DNA from: Pseudomonas fluorescens
GTDB lineage: Bacteria; Pseudomonadota; Gammaproteobacteria; Pseudomonadales; Pseudomonadaceae
DNA length: 64,000 bases
Direction of reading: 5' to 3'
Assembly: GCF_902497995.1 (NCBI RefSeq)
Contig: NZ_CABVII010000005.1
Location: forward strand, 62,001 to 126,000
The notes beneath the pieces were generated by a model that was not told the origin of the DNA, made no database searches, and saw only the letters and a list, made by a program, of their open reading frames with translations. This document shows positions 8,230 through 17,040 of the stretch, one piece after another; the stretch's first letter is position 1; each line of letters opens with the position of its first letter. The translations under genes and the position numbers were made by a program.

Positions 8230-8700
8230 CTGTAGGAGCGAGCTTGCTTGCGAAGGCGGTGGATCAGGCGACATCAACATCGACGGGCAGGCAGCCAAGC
8301 CCCTGCAGGAGCTGGCTTGCCAGCGAAGACGGTGGCAGATCCGACATCGCAGTGACAGACAGACCGCTTTCGCGAGCAGGCTCGCTCACACATTGGCAGG
8401 GTGCCAGGCACACATCTCCCAGACACCCGCAACCCCTGTGGGAGCGGGCTTGCTCGCGAAGGCGGCGGCCCATTCAACATCGCAGTGACAGACAGACCGC
8501 TTTCGCGAGCAGGCTCGCACACATTGGCAAGGTGCTAGGCACACATCTCCCAGACACCCGCAACCCCTGTGGGAGCGGGCTTGCTCGCGAAGGCGGCGGC
8601 CCATTCAACATCGCAGTGACAGACAGACCGCTTTCGCGAGCAAGCCCGCTCCCACATTGGGACGGTGCCAGGCATGCAAGGCGCCCTCAATCCCTGTGCG
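8230..8700. repeat. REP array with tandem 131-133-base amplification
   Basis: The gap between the C-S lyase and phaC is filled with REP elements. One copy is at 8230-8259. A unit starting CGCAGTGACAGACAGACCGC begins at 8348, 8481 and 8612, i.e. with periods of 133 and 131 bases; each unit holds an inverted REP pair (TTCGCGAGCAGGCTCGC and GGGAGCGGGCTTGCTCGCGA). The third copy is partial and ends near 8660. The second copy has a 2-base deletion (CTCGCACACA for CTCGCTCACACA). No gene is present in the 580 bases. Confidence 0.9.
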
Positions 8701-8765
8701 AGCCTGCTCGCGAAGATGGCGGCACCTTCACCCCTCGCGCTGAGGTTAACGCGCGGGGCTGACGG

Positions 8766-10469
8766 TCATTGCATCACGTAACGCCCGGGTGCCGATTCCA
8801 GCGCCGGGTACTGCGCGTTACCGGTCTGCAGCACCGAAGGCTGGCGCTCCCCGGCTTGCTCGGCCAGCCAGACGAACCAATCGTTCCACCAACTGCCTGG
8901 ATGCTGTTGGGCATTGTCGAACCAGCTTTGAGGGTCCTGGGGGACTTGTTCGTTGGTCCAGTAGTGGCGTTTTTCCTTGGCCGGAGGATTGATCACGCCC
9001 GCGATATGCCCCGAGGCACCCAATACGAATCGCTTGGTTCCGGACAGCAATTCGGTACTGGCGTAAGCGCTCCTCCATGGCACGATGTGGTCGTCATGGG
9101 TGGCGAGGATGTAGGCCGGGGCGTCGATGGCGCCAAGGTCCAACTTGACCCCGCAGCAATCCAGCTCACCGGATTTCAGGTCGTTTTGCAAATAGGTATG
9201 GCGCACGTACCAGCAGTACATCGGTCCCGGCAGGTTGGTGCTGTCGTTGTTCCAGAACAGCAGATCCAGCGGGATCGGTTTCTGCCCCTTGAGGTATTTG
9301 TCGACGTTGTAGTTCCACCACAGTTCGTTGGGGCGCAGCAGCGAGAAGGTATTGCCCATGTCCTCGCCCTTGAACAGGCCGATGGGGCCGTTCAGGCCGC
9401 CAATGGTGCGCTCGCGTTGGGCTACCAGTTTCTCGTCGACGAAGATATCGATCGCACCGGTATCGCGGTAATCGAGGAAAGTGGTCAGCAGGCTGACGCT
9501 GCCGATTTCCTTGTCACCGCGGGCCGCCAATACGGCCAGCGCCGAACTCAGCAGCGTGCCACCGATGCAGAAACCCATGCAATTGGGCCGTGGCTCGCCG
9601 CTGATCTCGCGGGTCACTTGCAGGCCTTTGATAACGGCGGTTTCGACCAGGTCATCCCAGGTGGTGCCGGCGAGCGTCTGGTCGAAGTTGCGCCAGGACA
9701 TCAGAAACACCGGGTGGCCTTGCTGCAACAGATGGCGAACCATCGAGTTGTCGGGGCGCAGGTCGAGGATGTAGTACTTGTTGATCGATGGCGGAACGAT
9801 GAACATCGGGCGCCGGAACTGGGTTTCGCTTTGCGGACGGTACTGGATGAGCTGGAAGAGTTCGTTCTCGAAGACCACTTCGCCTGGGGTGTTGGCCAGG
9901 TCGACGCCCACTTTGAAAGCGCCGGCGTCGCACTGGCGCATCTTGCCTTCCTGCAGGTCGCTGGCCAGGTGCATCAGGCCGGTGAGGAGGCTGCTGCCTT
10001 GGGTATCGACCAACCGTTGCAGTGCATCGGGGTTGCTGGCCAGGAAATTGCTCGGCGCACTGGCGGCGATCGCTTGCTCCACCAAGTACTGCAGACGCTG
10101 GCGTGGTTTCTTGTCATTGATCGGCAGCTGATCGAGCAGCTTCAGCAGGAAACCGGCATTGAGCAGGTAAAACGCCGCGAGGGAGCCGAACAACGGCTGG
10201 CTCCAGTTACCGCTGGCAAACCGGCGGTCGTCGAAGGTAAAGGCCTGGCCGGTCAGCAGACGCTGGCCGAGTTCAGCCCATTGCTGCTGATAATCCGATT
10301 GGAGGCTATCCAGGGTACTGCGTGGCAGATCGAACCAGGCGTTGTAGTCCTGCCCGGTGAACCAGGGGTTGGTGGCGACCCACAGACGTAATTGTTGCAC
10401 CGCAAAGGAGGCACTGAACGGAACCTGGCCTGACCAGAAGGTGTTGAAAGTGTGTGCGTTATTGTCCAT
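8766..10469 (-). CDS. phaC: Class I poly(3-hydroxybutyrate) synthase
   Basis: A 567-residue PHA synthase, the size of class I enzymes. It polymerises (R)-3-hydroxyacyl-CoA on granule surfaces. The lipase-box-like motif GFCIGG carries the catalytic Cys (about residue 301); Asp is in ATHDDHIVPW and His in GASGHIAGVINPP. The ATG at 10469 follows AGGGAG with good spacing. It is third in the phaB-phaA-phaC operon, 96 bases after phaA. Placement next to phaA and phaB marks it as the short-chain (PHB) synthase, distinct from the medium-chain phaC1/phaC2 usual in Pseudomonas (not in this window). This arrangement is known as phbBAC in Pseudomonas sp. 61-3 and similar strains. Confidence 0.93.
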   Translation of the reverse strand: MDNNAHTFNTFWSGQVPFSASFAVQQLRLWVATNPWFTGQDYNAWFDLPRSTLDSLQSDYQQQWAELGQRLLTGQAFTFDDRRFASGNWSQPLFGSLAAFYLLNAGFLLKLLDQLPINDKKPRQRLQYLVEQAIAASAPSNFLASNPDALQRLVDTQGSSLLTGLMHLASDLQEGKMRQCDAGAFKVGVDLANTPGEVVFENELFQLIQYRPQSETQFRRPMFIVPPSINKYYILDLRPDNSMVRHLLQQGHPVFLMSWRNFDQTLAGTTWDDLVETAVIKGLQVTREISGEPRPNCMGFCIGGTLLSSALAVLAARGDKEIGSVSLLTTFLDYRDTGAIDIFVDEKLVAQRERTIGGLNGPIGLFKGEDMGNTFSLLRPNELWWNYNVDKYLKGQKPIPLDLLFWNNDSTNLPGPMYCWYVRHTYLQNDLKSGELDCCGVKLDLGAIDAPAYILATHDDHIVPWRSAYASTELLSGTKRFVLGASGHIAGVINPPAKEKRHYWTNEQVPQDPQSWFDNAQQHPGSWWNDWFVWLAEQAGERQPSVLQTGNAQYPALESAPGRYVMQ

Positions 10470-10565
10470 GGAACTCCCTGCCCACCTGAAAAAAAACCGG
10501 ACAAAAAAAATTGCGACGCCGGACTTCGGCGCCGCATCTGCAACCAAGCAAGCCGTTCGGTGTGC

Positions 10566-11744
10566 CTAGCGCTCGATCACCAGGCTGACACCCTGGCCGC
10601 CACCGATGCACAAGGTGGCCAGGCCTTTTTTGCCATCGCGACGAATCAGCTCATGCACCAGCGACACCAGGATTCGCGCGCCCGATGCACCGATCGGATG
10701 ACCGAGGGCAATCGCGCCACCGTTGACGTTGACCTTGTCCATGTCCCAGCCCAGTTCCTTGCCGACGGCCAGTGACTGCGCGGCGAACGCTTCGTTGGCT
10801 TCGATCAGGTCCAGGTCGTCCAGGTTCCAGCCGGCCTTGGTCAAGACCAGGCGGGTGGCAGGCACCGGGCCGATGCCCATGATCGACGGGTCGACGCCAG
10901 CACTGGCATAAGCCTTGATGCGCGCCAATACCGGCAAGCCGAGGGCTTCGGCCTTGGCGGCGCTGGCCAGCATCAGCACGGCGGCGCCGTCGTTGAGGGT
11001 CGACGCGTTGCCGGCGGTGACGCTGCCGGTTTTCAGGAACGCGGGCTTGAGGTTGCTCAAGGCCTGGAGCGTGCTGCCCGGGCGCGGTTGTTCATCGGTG
11101 TCGAAGACCAGCGGATCGCCCTTGCGCTGGGGAATCAGGATCGGGGTGATTTCAGCCTTGAAATAACCGCCTTCGATGGCTGCAGAGGCTTTCTGCTGCG
11201 AGGCCGCGGCAAAGGCGTCCTGGTCTTCGCGACTGAGCTCATACTTGCTGGCCAGGTTCTCGGCGGTGATGCCCATGTGGTAGTCGTTGAACGCATCCCA
11301 CAAGCCATCCTGGATCAGGCTGTCCTGCAGTTGCGCATGACCCATGCGCAGGCCAGTGCGTGCCTTGGGCAACACATAAGGTGCCAGGCTCATGTTTTCC
11401 TGGCCGCCGGCAATCACCAGCTCGGCGTCGCCGCAACGGATCGCCTGGACTGCGAGCTGGACGGCCTTGAGGCCGGAGCCGCAGACTTTGTTCAGGGTCA
11501 GGGCAGGGACGGTGTGGGGCAGGCCGGCATTGATCGCCGTCTGGCGTGCCGGGTTTTGCCCGGAGCCTGCGGTCAGCACCTGGCCGAGGATCACTTCGTC
11601 GATCTGCGCGGCATCGATACCGGTCTGTTCGAGCAGGCGACGAATCACCGCCGCGCCCAGTTCGGTGGCGGGAATGGCGGACAGGGCACCTTGAAAACTG
11701 CCAATGGCGGTACGTGTAGCGGCAACGATTACGACTTCGTTCAT
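10566..11744 (-). CDS. phaA: Acetyl-CoA C-acetyltransferase (beta-ketothiolase)
   Basis: A 392-residue thiolase that condenses two acetyl-CoA to acetoacetyl-CoA, the first step of PHB synthesis. The acyl-accepting Cys is in [12 protein letters not shown], about residue 88; the C-terminal [20 protein letters not shown] and [14 protein letters not shown] carry the catalytic His and second Cys. ATG 11744 has GAGG 7 bases upstream; an in-frame upstream start would give an unlikely 15-residue extension. It lies between phaB and phaC on the same strand. Confidence 0.93.
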   Translation of the reverse strand: MNEVVIVAATRTAIGSFQGALSAIPATELGAAVIRRLLEQTGIDAAQIDEVILGQVLTAGSGQNPARQTAINAGLPHTVPALTLNKVCGSGLKAVQLAVQAIRCGDAELVIAGGQENMSLAPYVLPKARTGLRMGHAQLQDSLIQDGLWDAFNDYHMGITAENLASKYELSREDQDAFAAASQQKASAAIEGGYFKAEITPILIPQRKGDPLVFDTDEQPRPGSTLQALSNLKPAFLKTGSVTAGNASTLNDGAAVLMLASAAKAEALGLPVLARIKAYASAGVDPSIMGIGPVPATRLVLTKAGWNLDDLDLIEANEAFAAQSLAVGKELGWDMDKVNVNGGAIALGHPIGASGARILVSLVHELIRRDGKKGLATLCIGGGQGVSLVIER

Positions 11745-11801
11745 GCAAAACCTCATCAGAATTGTGTCAAGCGGGAGCAGGGCGTCCATGCCCTGACAGG
11801 C

Positions 11802-12548
11802 TTATTGCATGTTCATGCCGCCATTGACCGAGAAGTCGGCGCCGGTGCTGTAGCCCGATTCATCGGATGCCAGCCAGGCCACGATCGAGGCGATTTCTTC
11901 GGGTTGGCCGAGGCGACCGACCGGGGTGGCCGCGATCATGGTGTCGAGAATGTCCTGGCGGATGGCCGCGGTCATGCTGGTCTGGATATAGCCAGGGGAG
12001 ACGGTGTTGACGGTCACGCCCTTGCCTGAGACTTCACGGGCCAGGGCCATGGTGAAGCCGTGGATGCCGGCTTTGGCCGCGCTGTAGTTGGTCTGGCCGA
12101 ACTGGCCACGCTGACCGTTGATCGAGGAGATGTTGATGACCCGGCCCCAGCCCTTGGACAACATGCCTTCAATCACCTGTTTGGTGGTGTTGAACATGCC
12201 GTTGAGGTTGGTGTTGATTACGGCGTTCCAGTCTTCCGGAGTGATTTTGCGGAAAGAGGCGTCACGGGTGATGCCGGCATTGTTGACCAGTACATCCACC
12301 GGACCGAATTGTTCACGGGCCATCTCGAAAGCCTTGCGGGTGGACTCCCAGTCGGTGATGTCGCCGTAGATGAATTCAAACTGATAACCCGCCGCCAGCT
12401 GGCTCGCTGCCCATTCATTCTTGCGGGCGGAATCCGAGCTGCAGCCCACGATAACCTTGAAGCCTTCCTTGTGCAGGCGCTGACAAATTGCTGTGCCGAT
12501 CCCACCCATACCGCCAGTAACCAACGCAATACGACCAAGCGATTCCAT
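11802..12548 (-). CDS. phaB: Acetoacetyl-CoA reductase
   Basis: A 248-residue NADPH-dependent SDR that reduces acetoacetyl-CoA to (R)-3-hydroxybutyryl-CoA. It shows TGGMGGIGTAICQRLHKEG at the N-terminus, NNAGITRDASFRKI, the catalytic Ser region NISSINGQRGQFGQTNYSAAKAG with Tyr and Lys, and a C-terminal SVNGGMNMQ, all typical of PhaB. First gene of phaB-phaA-phaC, with GAAAGGA before the ATG, and divergent from the AraC activator gene. A TGC-N3-GCA motif lies 23-32 bases upstream of its start. Confidence 0.93.
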   Translation of the reverse strand: MESLGRIALVTGGMGGIGTAICQRLHKEGFKVIVGCSSDSARKNEWAASQLAAGYQFEFIYGDITDWESTRKAFEMAREQFGPVDVLVNNAGITRDASFRKITPEDWNAVINTNLNGMFNTTKQVIEGMLSKGWGRVINISSINGQRGQFGQTNYSAAKAGIHGFTMALAREVSGKGVTVNTVSPGYIQTSMTAAIRQDILDTMIAATPVGRLGQPEEIASIVAWLASDESGYSTGADFSVNGGMNMQ

Positions 12549-12570
12549 ACACTCTTTTCCTTTCTGTTAT

Positions 12571-12580
12571 TTGCGTTGCA
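12571..12580. promoter_or_regulatory. Possible PhaR operator in phaB leader
   Basis: TTGCGTTGCA has the same TTGC-N2-TGCA frame (TGC-N3-GCA) as two sites in front of phaP. It lies just upstream of the phaB start. The match is short, so it needs experimental support. Confidence 0.3.
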
Positions 12581-12706
12581 AGATGGGGGGTGATTGTTCG
12601 GTATTCGCGAGGTGTGCGGAAGTGTTGGGAGGTGACGGTCTAGTGTCCAACGGTGCCAAGCAGGATTTTCTGTCCCGTGGCAAAAAATGAGCAGTACCTA
12701 TACTGG

Positions 12707-12728
12707 GATCAATTCTTCAGATTGAATC
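12707..12728. promoter_or_regulatory. Imperfect palindrome between phaB and phbR
   Basis: GATCAAT, seven bases, then ATTGAATC form an inverted repeat with one extra base in the right arm. It sits in the 260-base divergent region between phaB and the AraC gene and could be an operator for either; the evidence is only the symmetry. Confidence 0.25.
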
Positions 12729-12808
12729 GCCGGTTAGTATGTTGTTTTAACGCAGATCAGTTATGGCTCCGGACAGGACGTTCGGTTCCACAGGTCAATG
12801 AGGACGCC

Positions 12809-13846
12809 ATGTACAGAATGAGTTCCGGTTACGCCAACGTGCTGGTCACTACGCTGTCCGCGGAAGGACTGGATGTCGCCAACCTGTGTCAGGAGGCTGG
12901 ACTGGACCTGAACATCGCGCACACGCCGGGAGCGTTGTGCGAGCGAAGGGCGATCTATCGGCTTTGGCAACTGGCGGCCCAGGCCAGCGGCGATCCCGAC
13001 ATCGGTTTGAAAGCCTACGGCCATTTTCATCCCGGCACTTTTCAGATTGTCGGTTACACCATGATGTCGAGCCTGAACCTGAAAAGGGCGCTTGAACGCC
13101 TGGTGCGGTTCAGCCCCTTGATCGGCACCGGATTCAGCCTGTTTTTTGTCCCGGAGCTGGAGCATTACCGAATGGCCTCGCTCGATCATCAACAGTCCGG
13201 CTCGATCAAGCCTCGGCAATATGCCGATGCCGGGCTGGCGTCCCTGCTTGGCTTCTGCCGCTGGCTGGGCGACGGTACGTTGCCGCAGCCGCTGAGTGTG
13301 GAATTCAGCTATCCCGAACCGCGAGACACGTCCGAGCATCAGCGGCTGTTTGGCTGCGACCTGCAATTTGGTTCGGCCTACGACAGCATTCTGTTTGACG
13401 GCCAGGAACTGCTGCGTCCGTTGAGCATGGCCAACGAGGCGCTGGCGGTACTGCATGACAGTTTCGCCGAGGCGCAGCTGGATTCGATCTGTGGCTTCTC
13501 CATCGTCGGCAAAATCCGCGCGCTGCTCACCGAGCGTTTGAGTCACGGCCAGGGGCAATGCGACATGGAGTCGATCGCCGCTGCATTGAACCTCAGCAAG
13601 CGCACCCTGCAACGCGCCCTGGAAAAAGACGGAACCCAATTCAAGGACGTGCAGAACGCCGTGCGCCGGCAACTGGCCGATTTCTACCTGCGCCATTCTC
13701 ACTTCAACATGAAGCATGTGGCGTATCTCCTTGGTTTCCATGACCACAGCAGTTTCAATAAAGCCTGCAGCCGCTGGTTCGGCATGACCCCCGGTCAATA
13801 TCGGGCCAATGCATCGTTCGAGATCGAGGAAACCGCGCCGGGGTGA
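12809..13846 (+). CDS. phbR: AraC-family activator of the PHB operon
   Basis: A 345-residue AraC/XylS-type regulator of the 'Arabinose_bd' N-domain group: a long N-terminal domain with FQIVGYTMMSSLNLKRALERLVRF, and a C-terminal double helix-turn-helix (MESIAAALNLSKRTLQRAL and VAYLLGFHDHSSFNKACSRWFGMTPGQYR). It is divergent from phaBAC, exactly the phbR position in Pseudomonas sp. 61-3 and P. extremaustralis, where it activates the operon (from memory of the literature). ATG 12809 with AGGA upstream is chosen; an in-frame start at 12653 would read through the promoter region. It should not be confused with the PhaR repressor at 17640. Confidence 0.85.
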   Translation: MYRMSSGYANVLVTTLSAEGLDVANLCQEAGLDLNIAHTPGALCERRAIYRLWQLAAQASGDPDIGLKAYGHFHPGTFQIVGYTMMSSLNLKRALERLVRFSPLIGTGFSLFFVPELEHYRMASLDHQQSGSIKPRQYADAGLASLLGFCRWLGDGTLPQPLSVEFSYPEPRDTSEHQRLFGCDLQFGSAYDSILFDGQELLRPLSMANEALAVLHDSFAEAQLDSICGFSIVGKIRALLTERLSHGQGQCDMESIAAALNLSKRTLQRALEKDGTQFKDVQNAVRRQLADFYLRHSHFNMKHVAYLLGFHDHSSFNKACSRWFGMTPGQYRANASFEIEETAPG

Positions 13847-13870
13847 CGCGGTTCTCGTCGGTGATCGAGG

Positions 13871-16786
13871 CTATTTGGTCGAAGGTTTTTTCGCGCCTTT
13901 TTTGCCCTTGGGAGAGGGGCGCGCCGGACTCACGGCTTTGTCGATGAGCTTGGGAAGCACCTCCGGGATTTTTTGCTCGGTCGGCCTGGTTGGTATCGAC
14001 TGGGTCGCTACGACCGGGTCTTCCTGCTTGATCGGCTCAGGTGTCGCCACCGGGCTTTTTGGCTTGACTGGCTGCGATGTGACCACGGGCGCTTTTTGCT
14101 CGGCTGGCCGAGGTGTAACCCCTGCAGCTTTGTGCTTGACTGGCTTGGGTGTTACCACAGGATCTTGTTGCTTGACCGGCTCAGGCGTTACCACGGGATC
14201 TTGTTGCTTGACTGGCTCAAGCGTTACCACGGGATCTTGTTGCTTGACCGGCTCAGGCGTGACCACAGGATCTTGTTGCTTGACCGGCTCAAGCGTTACC
14301 ACGGGATCTTGTTGCTTGACCGGCTCAGGCGTGACCACAGGATCTTGTTGCTTGACTGGCTCAGGCGTGACCACAGGATCTTGTTGCTTGACCGGCTCGG
14401 GTGTTACCACAGGATCTTGTTGCTTGACTGGCTCAAGCGTTACCACGGGCGTTTTTTGTTTGATCGGCTCAGGTGTTACCACCGGTATTTCCTGCTTGAC
14501 GGCTTTGGCTTCACCTGACGCTTGGGTCGTGCTGAAACCTGGCAAAGGGACTTCTAGCAGCGTGTGCAGTTCACGCCAGAAGGGATTTTCAGCCCCGCTG
14601 GCGGTCAGCAGTTCCGGCAGCAGATTGGCCACCGCCGCCAACACTTGCTGGCGTTCTTCGGTCTCGGGCAGCATCAAAAGCAGGCTTTGCACGCTTTCCT
14701 GCGGATAGGTGGCGACCAGCAGTTTCTGCAGGCTCAAGGTTTCGCGCAGGTCAATTGGCCCGGCACTGTGATCCGGCAGCGGCACCTGCAATTGCCGGAT
14801 CAGTTTCTCGACGCTTTGCTGGCCGGGCTCGTTGCTGTGGCGGCCCAGCAGAAACAGGATGCGGATCAAGGCTTCCATCAAGCCGCCCAGGGGCAGGGCG
14901 TCCTGCAGGCGTTCGATCAGCAGCTTGTCGTGCTGCTCGGCATGAGCCTGCAGATTTCGTCCGGGTGCATTACCGGTGAGGCGGTTCAATACGCCATAGA
15001 TACCGTAGAAACACAGCTCCTGGGTGGCATCGCGCAGATCACGATAACTGTCCAGGGCGTCCTGAATCTGGTTGGAGAACAAAGCCTGCCAGGCCAGAAG
15101 AGGGTTGTCCGGATTGACGGGCTGACGACCCTTGGTCACCTGGGAGGCACTGGCGGCCAACCACCACAAGGCCGGGTTCAAACTGCTCCACATCACTTGC
15201 TGCTGATGGAAGGGGTGCGAGCGGCGGATCAGTTCCGCGCCCGGTTCGTTGATCCACTGCCGCAACCACGGGCGTATGAAGCCGTCGTAAAGGCTGTTGT
15301 TGAGGGCGGAAGCGCGTTCGACCAGGGCGAATTCGCGATCGTCGTCACGGCGCGGCGGCTCGTCGCCATGGATGTCGGCGATCCGCCGCGGTTCGAAACG
15401 CACGGCATAGGGTGTTGCCGAGTTTTCTGGCAGGTCTTCGATCAGCATTTCATACAGTCCAGCCGGCAAGGCATTGATGGTATCGACCGCGCCGAGCAGT
15501 TCCCGGTGCTCGCGCCGGGCCACTTCACCGGAAACGAAGATGCCCAGGTGCCCGATGCTGGCATGGCGCAGGTAAACGATGGTGCGCCCGGCACTTTGCA
15601 GGGCGAAATCGCTGGGGTAGACGTCGGTGATCCAGTCCAGCGCCTGTTGCGGCGGCGTGATGTTGTCGCCATAGGAGCAGAACACCACCACCGGCACTTT
15701 GATGCGTTTGAGATCCAGCCCGCTGCTCTTGCGCCCCAGGCCGCCGGACAACCGATTGCCGATGAACAGGTCGTCGACAATCATCTCGATTTCTTCACTG
15801 TTGAGCAGCGTCGGGCTGCCCCACCAGCGCTCGAAATCCAGAAAGCGCTCGGCCTCGCTGTCGACTTCGCTGAACAGGTGATAGTACTTGCCCCACCAGC
15901 TGTGCGCCGGGTCGAGGCTTTCGAAATTGCTCACCAGCCAGGTGCCGTCGAAACGGTCATTGCCCAGGTCACTGCCCAGGCGCGCCATCCAGCCGCCCCC
16001 CAGCAAGCCGCCGGTGTAGCGCATCGGATTGCGCCCATTGACGCCGGCCCAGTAGGACAACGGCGCGCCATTGACGATGATCAGCCCCGGCAACTCCGGC
16101 CGGGAGGCTGCCAACCCCATCAAGGCCCAACCTGCCTGGCAATTGCCGATCACCACCGGTTTGCTGCTGGCGGGATGCCGGGCGCTGACGACTTCGATGA
16201 ACCGGGCCTGGGCGGCGGTAATGTCCGCGAGGGTTTGCCCGGGGCTTGGCGAGTGGCTGAAGGCGATGAAATAGGTGGGATGACCGGCCCGCAGGCTTTC
16301 GCCGATGACCGAATCCTGTTTGAAACCGCCGATGCCCGAGCCATGACCGCCCCGTGGATCGATGATGATCACTGGCGGTTTATTGTCGTCGATCGGTTTG
16401 CCGGAGCCGCCGAAGACCTGCAGCAGCGAGTAATTGACCGGGCGGGACAGGTCGGCACCGGCGACCAGGGTTTCATGATCGAATTTGAGCAACAGTGGAT
16501 AGCCGGCCCGTTCATGGGCCAGGGTGTTGTCGCCGCGCTGACGCAAGGTGTCCCAGAACAGCACGCTGCGTTGGCCGAGGTCAGTGAAGTAGTCCTGCCA
16601 GTCAGCCGCCGTGGGTTGTCTGAGTTGCCCCAGGCTTGACGGAGCGAAGGTTTTCGCCTGGCGTTTTTGTACGGCGTCGAGAACGTTGCGGGTATTGAGG
16701 CGTTGCAAGTGATTCAGGTGTTCGAACAGCCCTGTGGCTGATGAAAGCCGTTCATCACGCATCGCAATATTGTCATCATGGCCCAT
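13871..16786 (-). CDS. DUF3141 PHA-synthase-like alpha/beta hydrolase with repeat tail
   Basis: A 971-residue protein. Residues 1 to about 600 resemble the DUF3141 family, related to PHA synthases, with an apparent catalytic triad: Cys216 in VVIGNCQAGWAL, Asp374 in FCSYGDNITPP and His413 in ASIGHLGIFVSGE. After a helical region, residues about 760-927 are some fourteen 12-residue repeats (consensus EPVKQQDPVVTP, eight near-identical copies), then a Lys-rich end (PKGKKGAKKPSTK). AAGGAG lies 6 bases before ATG 16786 (an adjacent ATG is at 16789). It is divergent from phaP. Role in PHA synthesis or granule binding is inferred from location and fold; a depolymerase or hydrolase is equally possible. 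Confidence 0.75.
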   Translation of the reverse strand: MGHDDNIAMRDERLSSATGLFEHLNHLQRLNTRNVLDAVQKRQAKTFAPSSLGQLRQPTAADWQDYFTDLGQRSVLFWDTLRQRGDNTLAHERAGYPLLLKFDHETLVAGADLSRPVNYSLLQVFGGSGKPIDDNKPPVIIIDPRGGHGSGIGGFKQDSVIGESLRAGHPTYFIAFSHSPSPGQTLADITAAQARFIEVVSARHPASSKPVVIGNCQAGWALMGLAASRPELPGLIIVNGAPLSYWAGVNGRNPMRYTGGLLGGGWMARLGSDLGNDRFDGTWLVSNFESLDPAHSWWGKYYHLFSEVDSEAERFLDFERWWGSPTLLNSEEIEMIVDDLFIGNRLSGGLGRKSSGLDLKRIKVPVVVFCSYGDNITPPQQALDWITDVYPSDFALQSAGRTIVYLRHASIGHLGIFVSGEVARREHRELLGAVDTINALPAGLYEMLIEDLPENSATPYAVRFEPRRIADIHGDEPPRRDDDREFALVERASALNNSLYDGFIRPWLRQWINEPGAELIRRSHPFHQQQVMWSSLNPALWWLAASASQVTKGRQPVNPDNPLLAWQALFSNQIQDALDSYRDLRDATQELCFYGIYGVLNRLTGNAPGRNLQAHAEQHDKLLIERLQDALPLGGLMEALIRILFLLGRHSNEPGQQSVEKLIRQLQVPLPDHSAGPIDLRETLSLQKLLVATYPQESVQSLLLMLPETEERQQVLAAVANLLPELLTASGAENPFWRELHTLLEVPLPGFSTTQASGEAKAVKQEIPVVTPEPIKQKTPVVTLEPVKQQDPVVTPEPVKQQDPVVTPEPVKQQDPVVTPEPVKQQDPVVTLEPVKQQDPVVTPEPVKQQDPVVTLEPVKQQDPVVTPEPVKQQDPVVTPKPVKHKAAGVTPRPAEQKAPVVTSQPVKPKSPVATPEPIKQEDPVVATQSIPTRPTEQKIPEVLPKLIDKAVSPARPSPKGKKGAKKPSTK
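14161..14448. repeat. 36-base minisatellite, eight copies
   Basis: The unit GATCTTGTTGCTTGAC starts at 14161 and recurs every 36 bases through 14413. It encodes (on the minus strand) the identical core of the 12-residue repeats of the DUF3141 protein. More degenerate copies extend from about 13990 to 14520. Copy number is likely to vary between strains because the unit is in frame. Confidence 0.95.
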
Positions 16787-16911
16787 CATAATCTCCTTAC
16801 ACCTTATAGGGGGAGCAGCGCATCCAAGCCCTTTCGGTAAACAAGATTGGACGAGCTGTTTGATGGTTGAGAGTTTAGCGCTATCAACGGCAGGGCTGAC
16901 AAGGTTTATTT

Positions 16912-16920
16912 TGCACTGCA
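16912..16920. promoter_or_regulatory. Putative PhaR operator 1
   Basis: TGCACTGCA, the first of two identical nine-base sites 36 bases apart in the region between the DUF3141 gene and phaP. PhaR repressors in other proteobacteria bind TGC/GCA-rich inverted repeats. Confidence 0.5.
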
Positions 16921-16947
16921 CAAAAAAGAGGTTGCCAAAAGTTTTTG

Positions 16948-16956
16948 TGCACTGCA
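16948..16956. promoter_or_regulatory. Putative PhaR operator 2
   Basis: An exact second copy of TGCACTGCA, preceded by GTTTTTG. It lies 85 bases before phaP and on the phaP side of the divergent region, so bound repressor could cover the phaP promoter. Confidence 0.5.
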
Positions 16957-17040
16957 ATATGAAGTCTAACGCGATGTCTGGCAGGATCGCTATCGCGTCC
17001 TTTGGCCCATCTGGGCCTTCCAGTACCAGGAGATTCAAGC

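Noticed and set aside
8348..8660. CRISPR array
   Set aside because: The repeats are 131-133 bases long, only three in number, and are REP-containing units rather than short repeats with unique spacers; no cas gene is present.
8244..8762. Open frame of 172 codons in the REP array
   Set aside because: The frame is made of translated REP repeats; repetition of the DNA unit explains it.
12671..12695. Sigma-54-like promoter in front of phbR (GG and GC separated by 10 bases)
   Set aside because: The TGGCA half is acceptable but the -12 part lacks TTGC, and such spacing is common in GC-rich DNA.
13809..14708. A long plus-strand open frame with TTGSCCLTGSGV-type repeats opposite the DUF3141 gene
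   Set aside because: It is the antisense shadow of the 36-base repeat; the opposite strand codes for a recognisable protein with an RBS and start.
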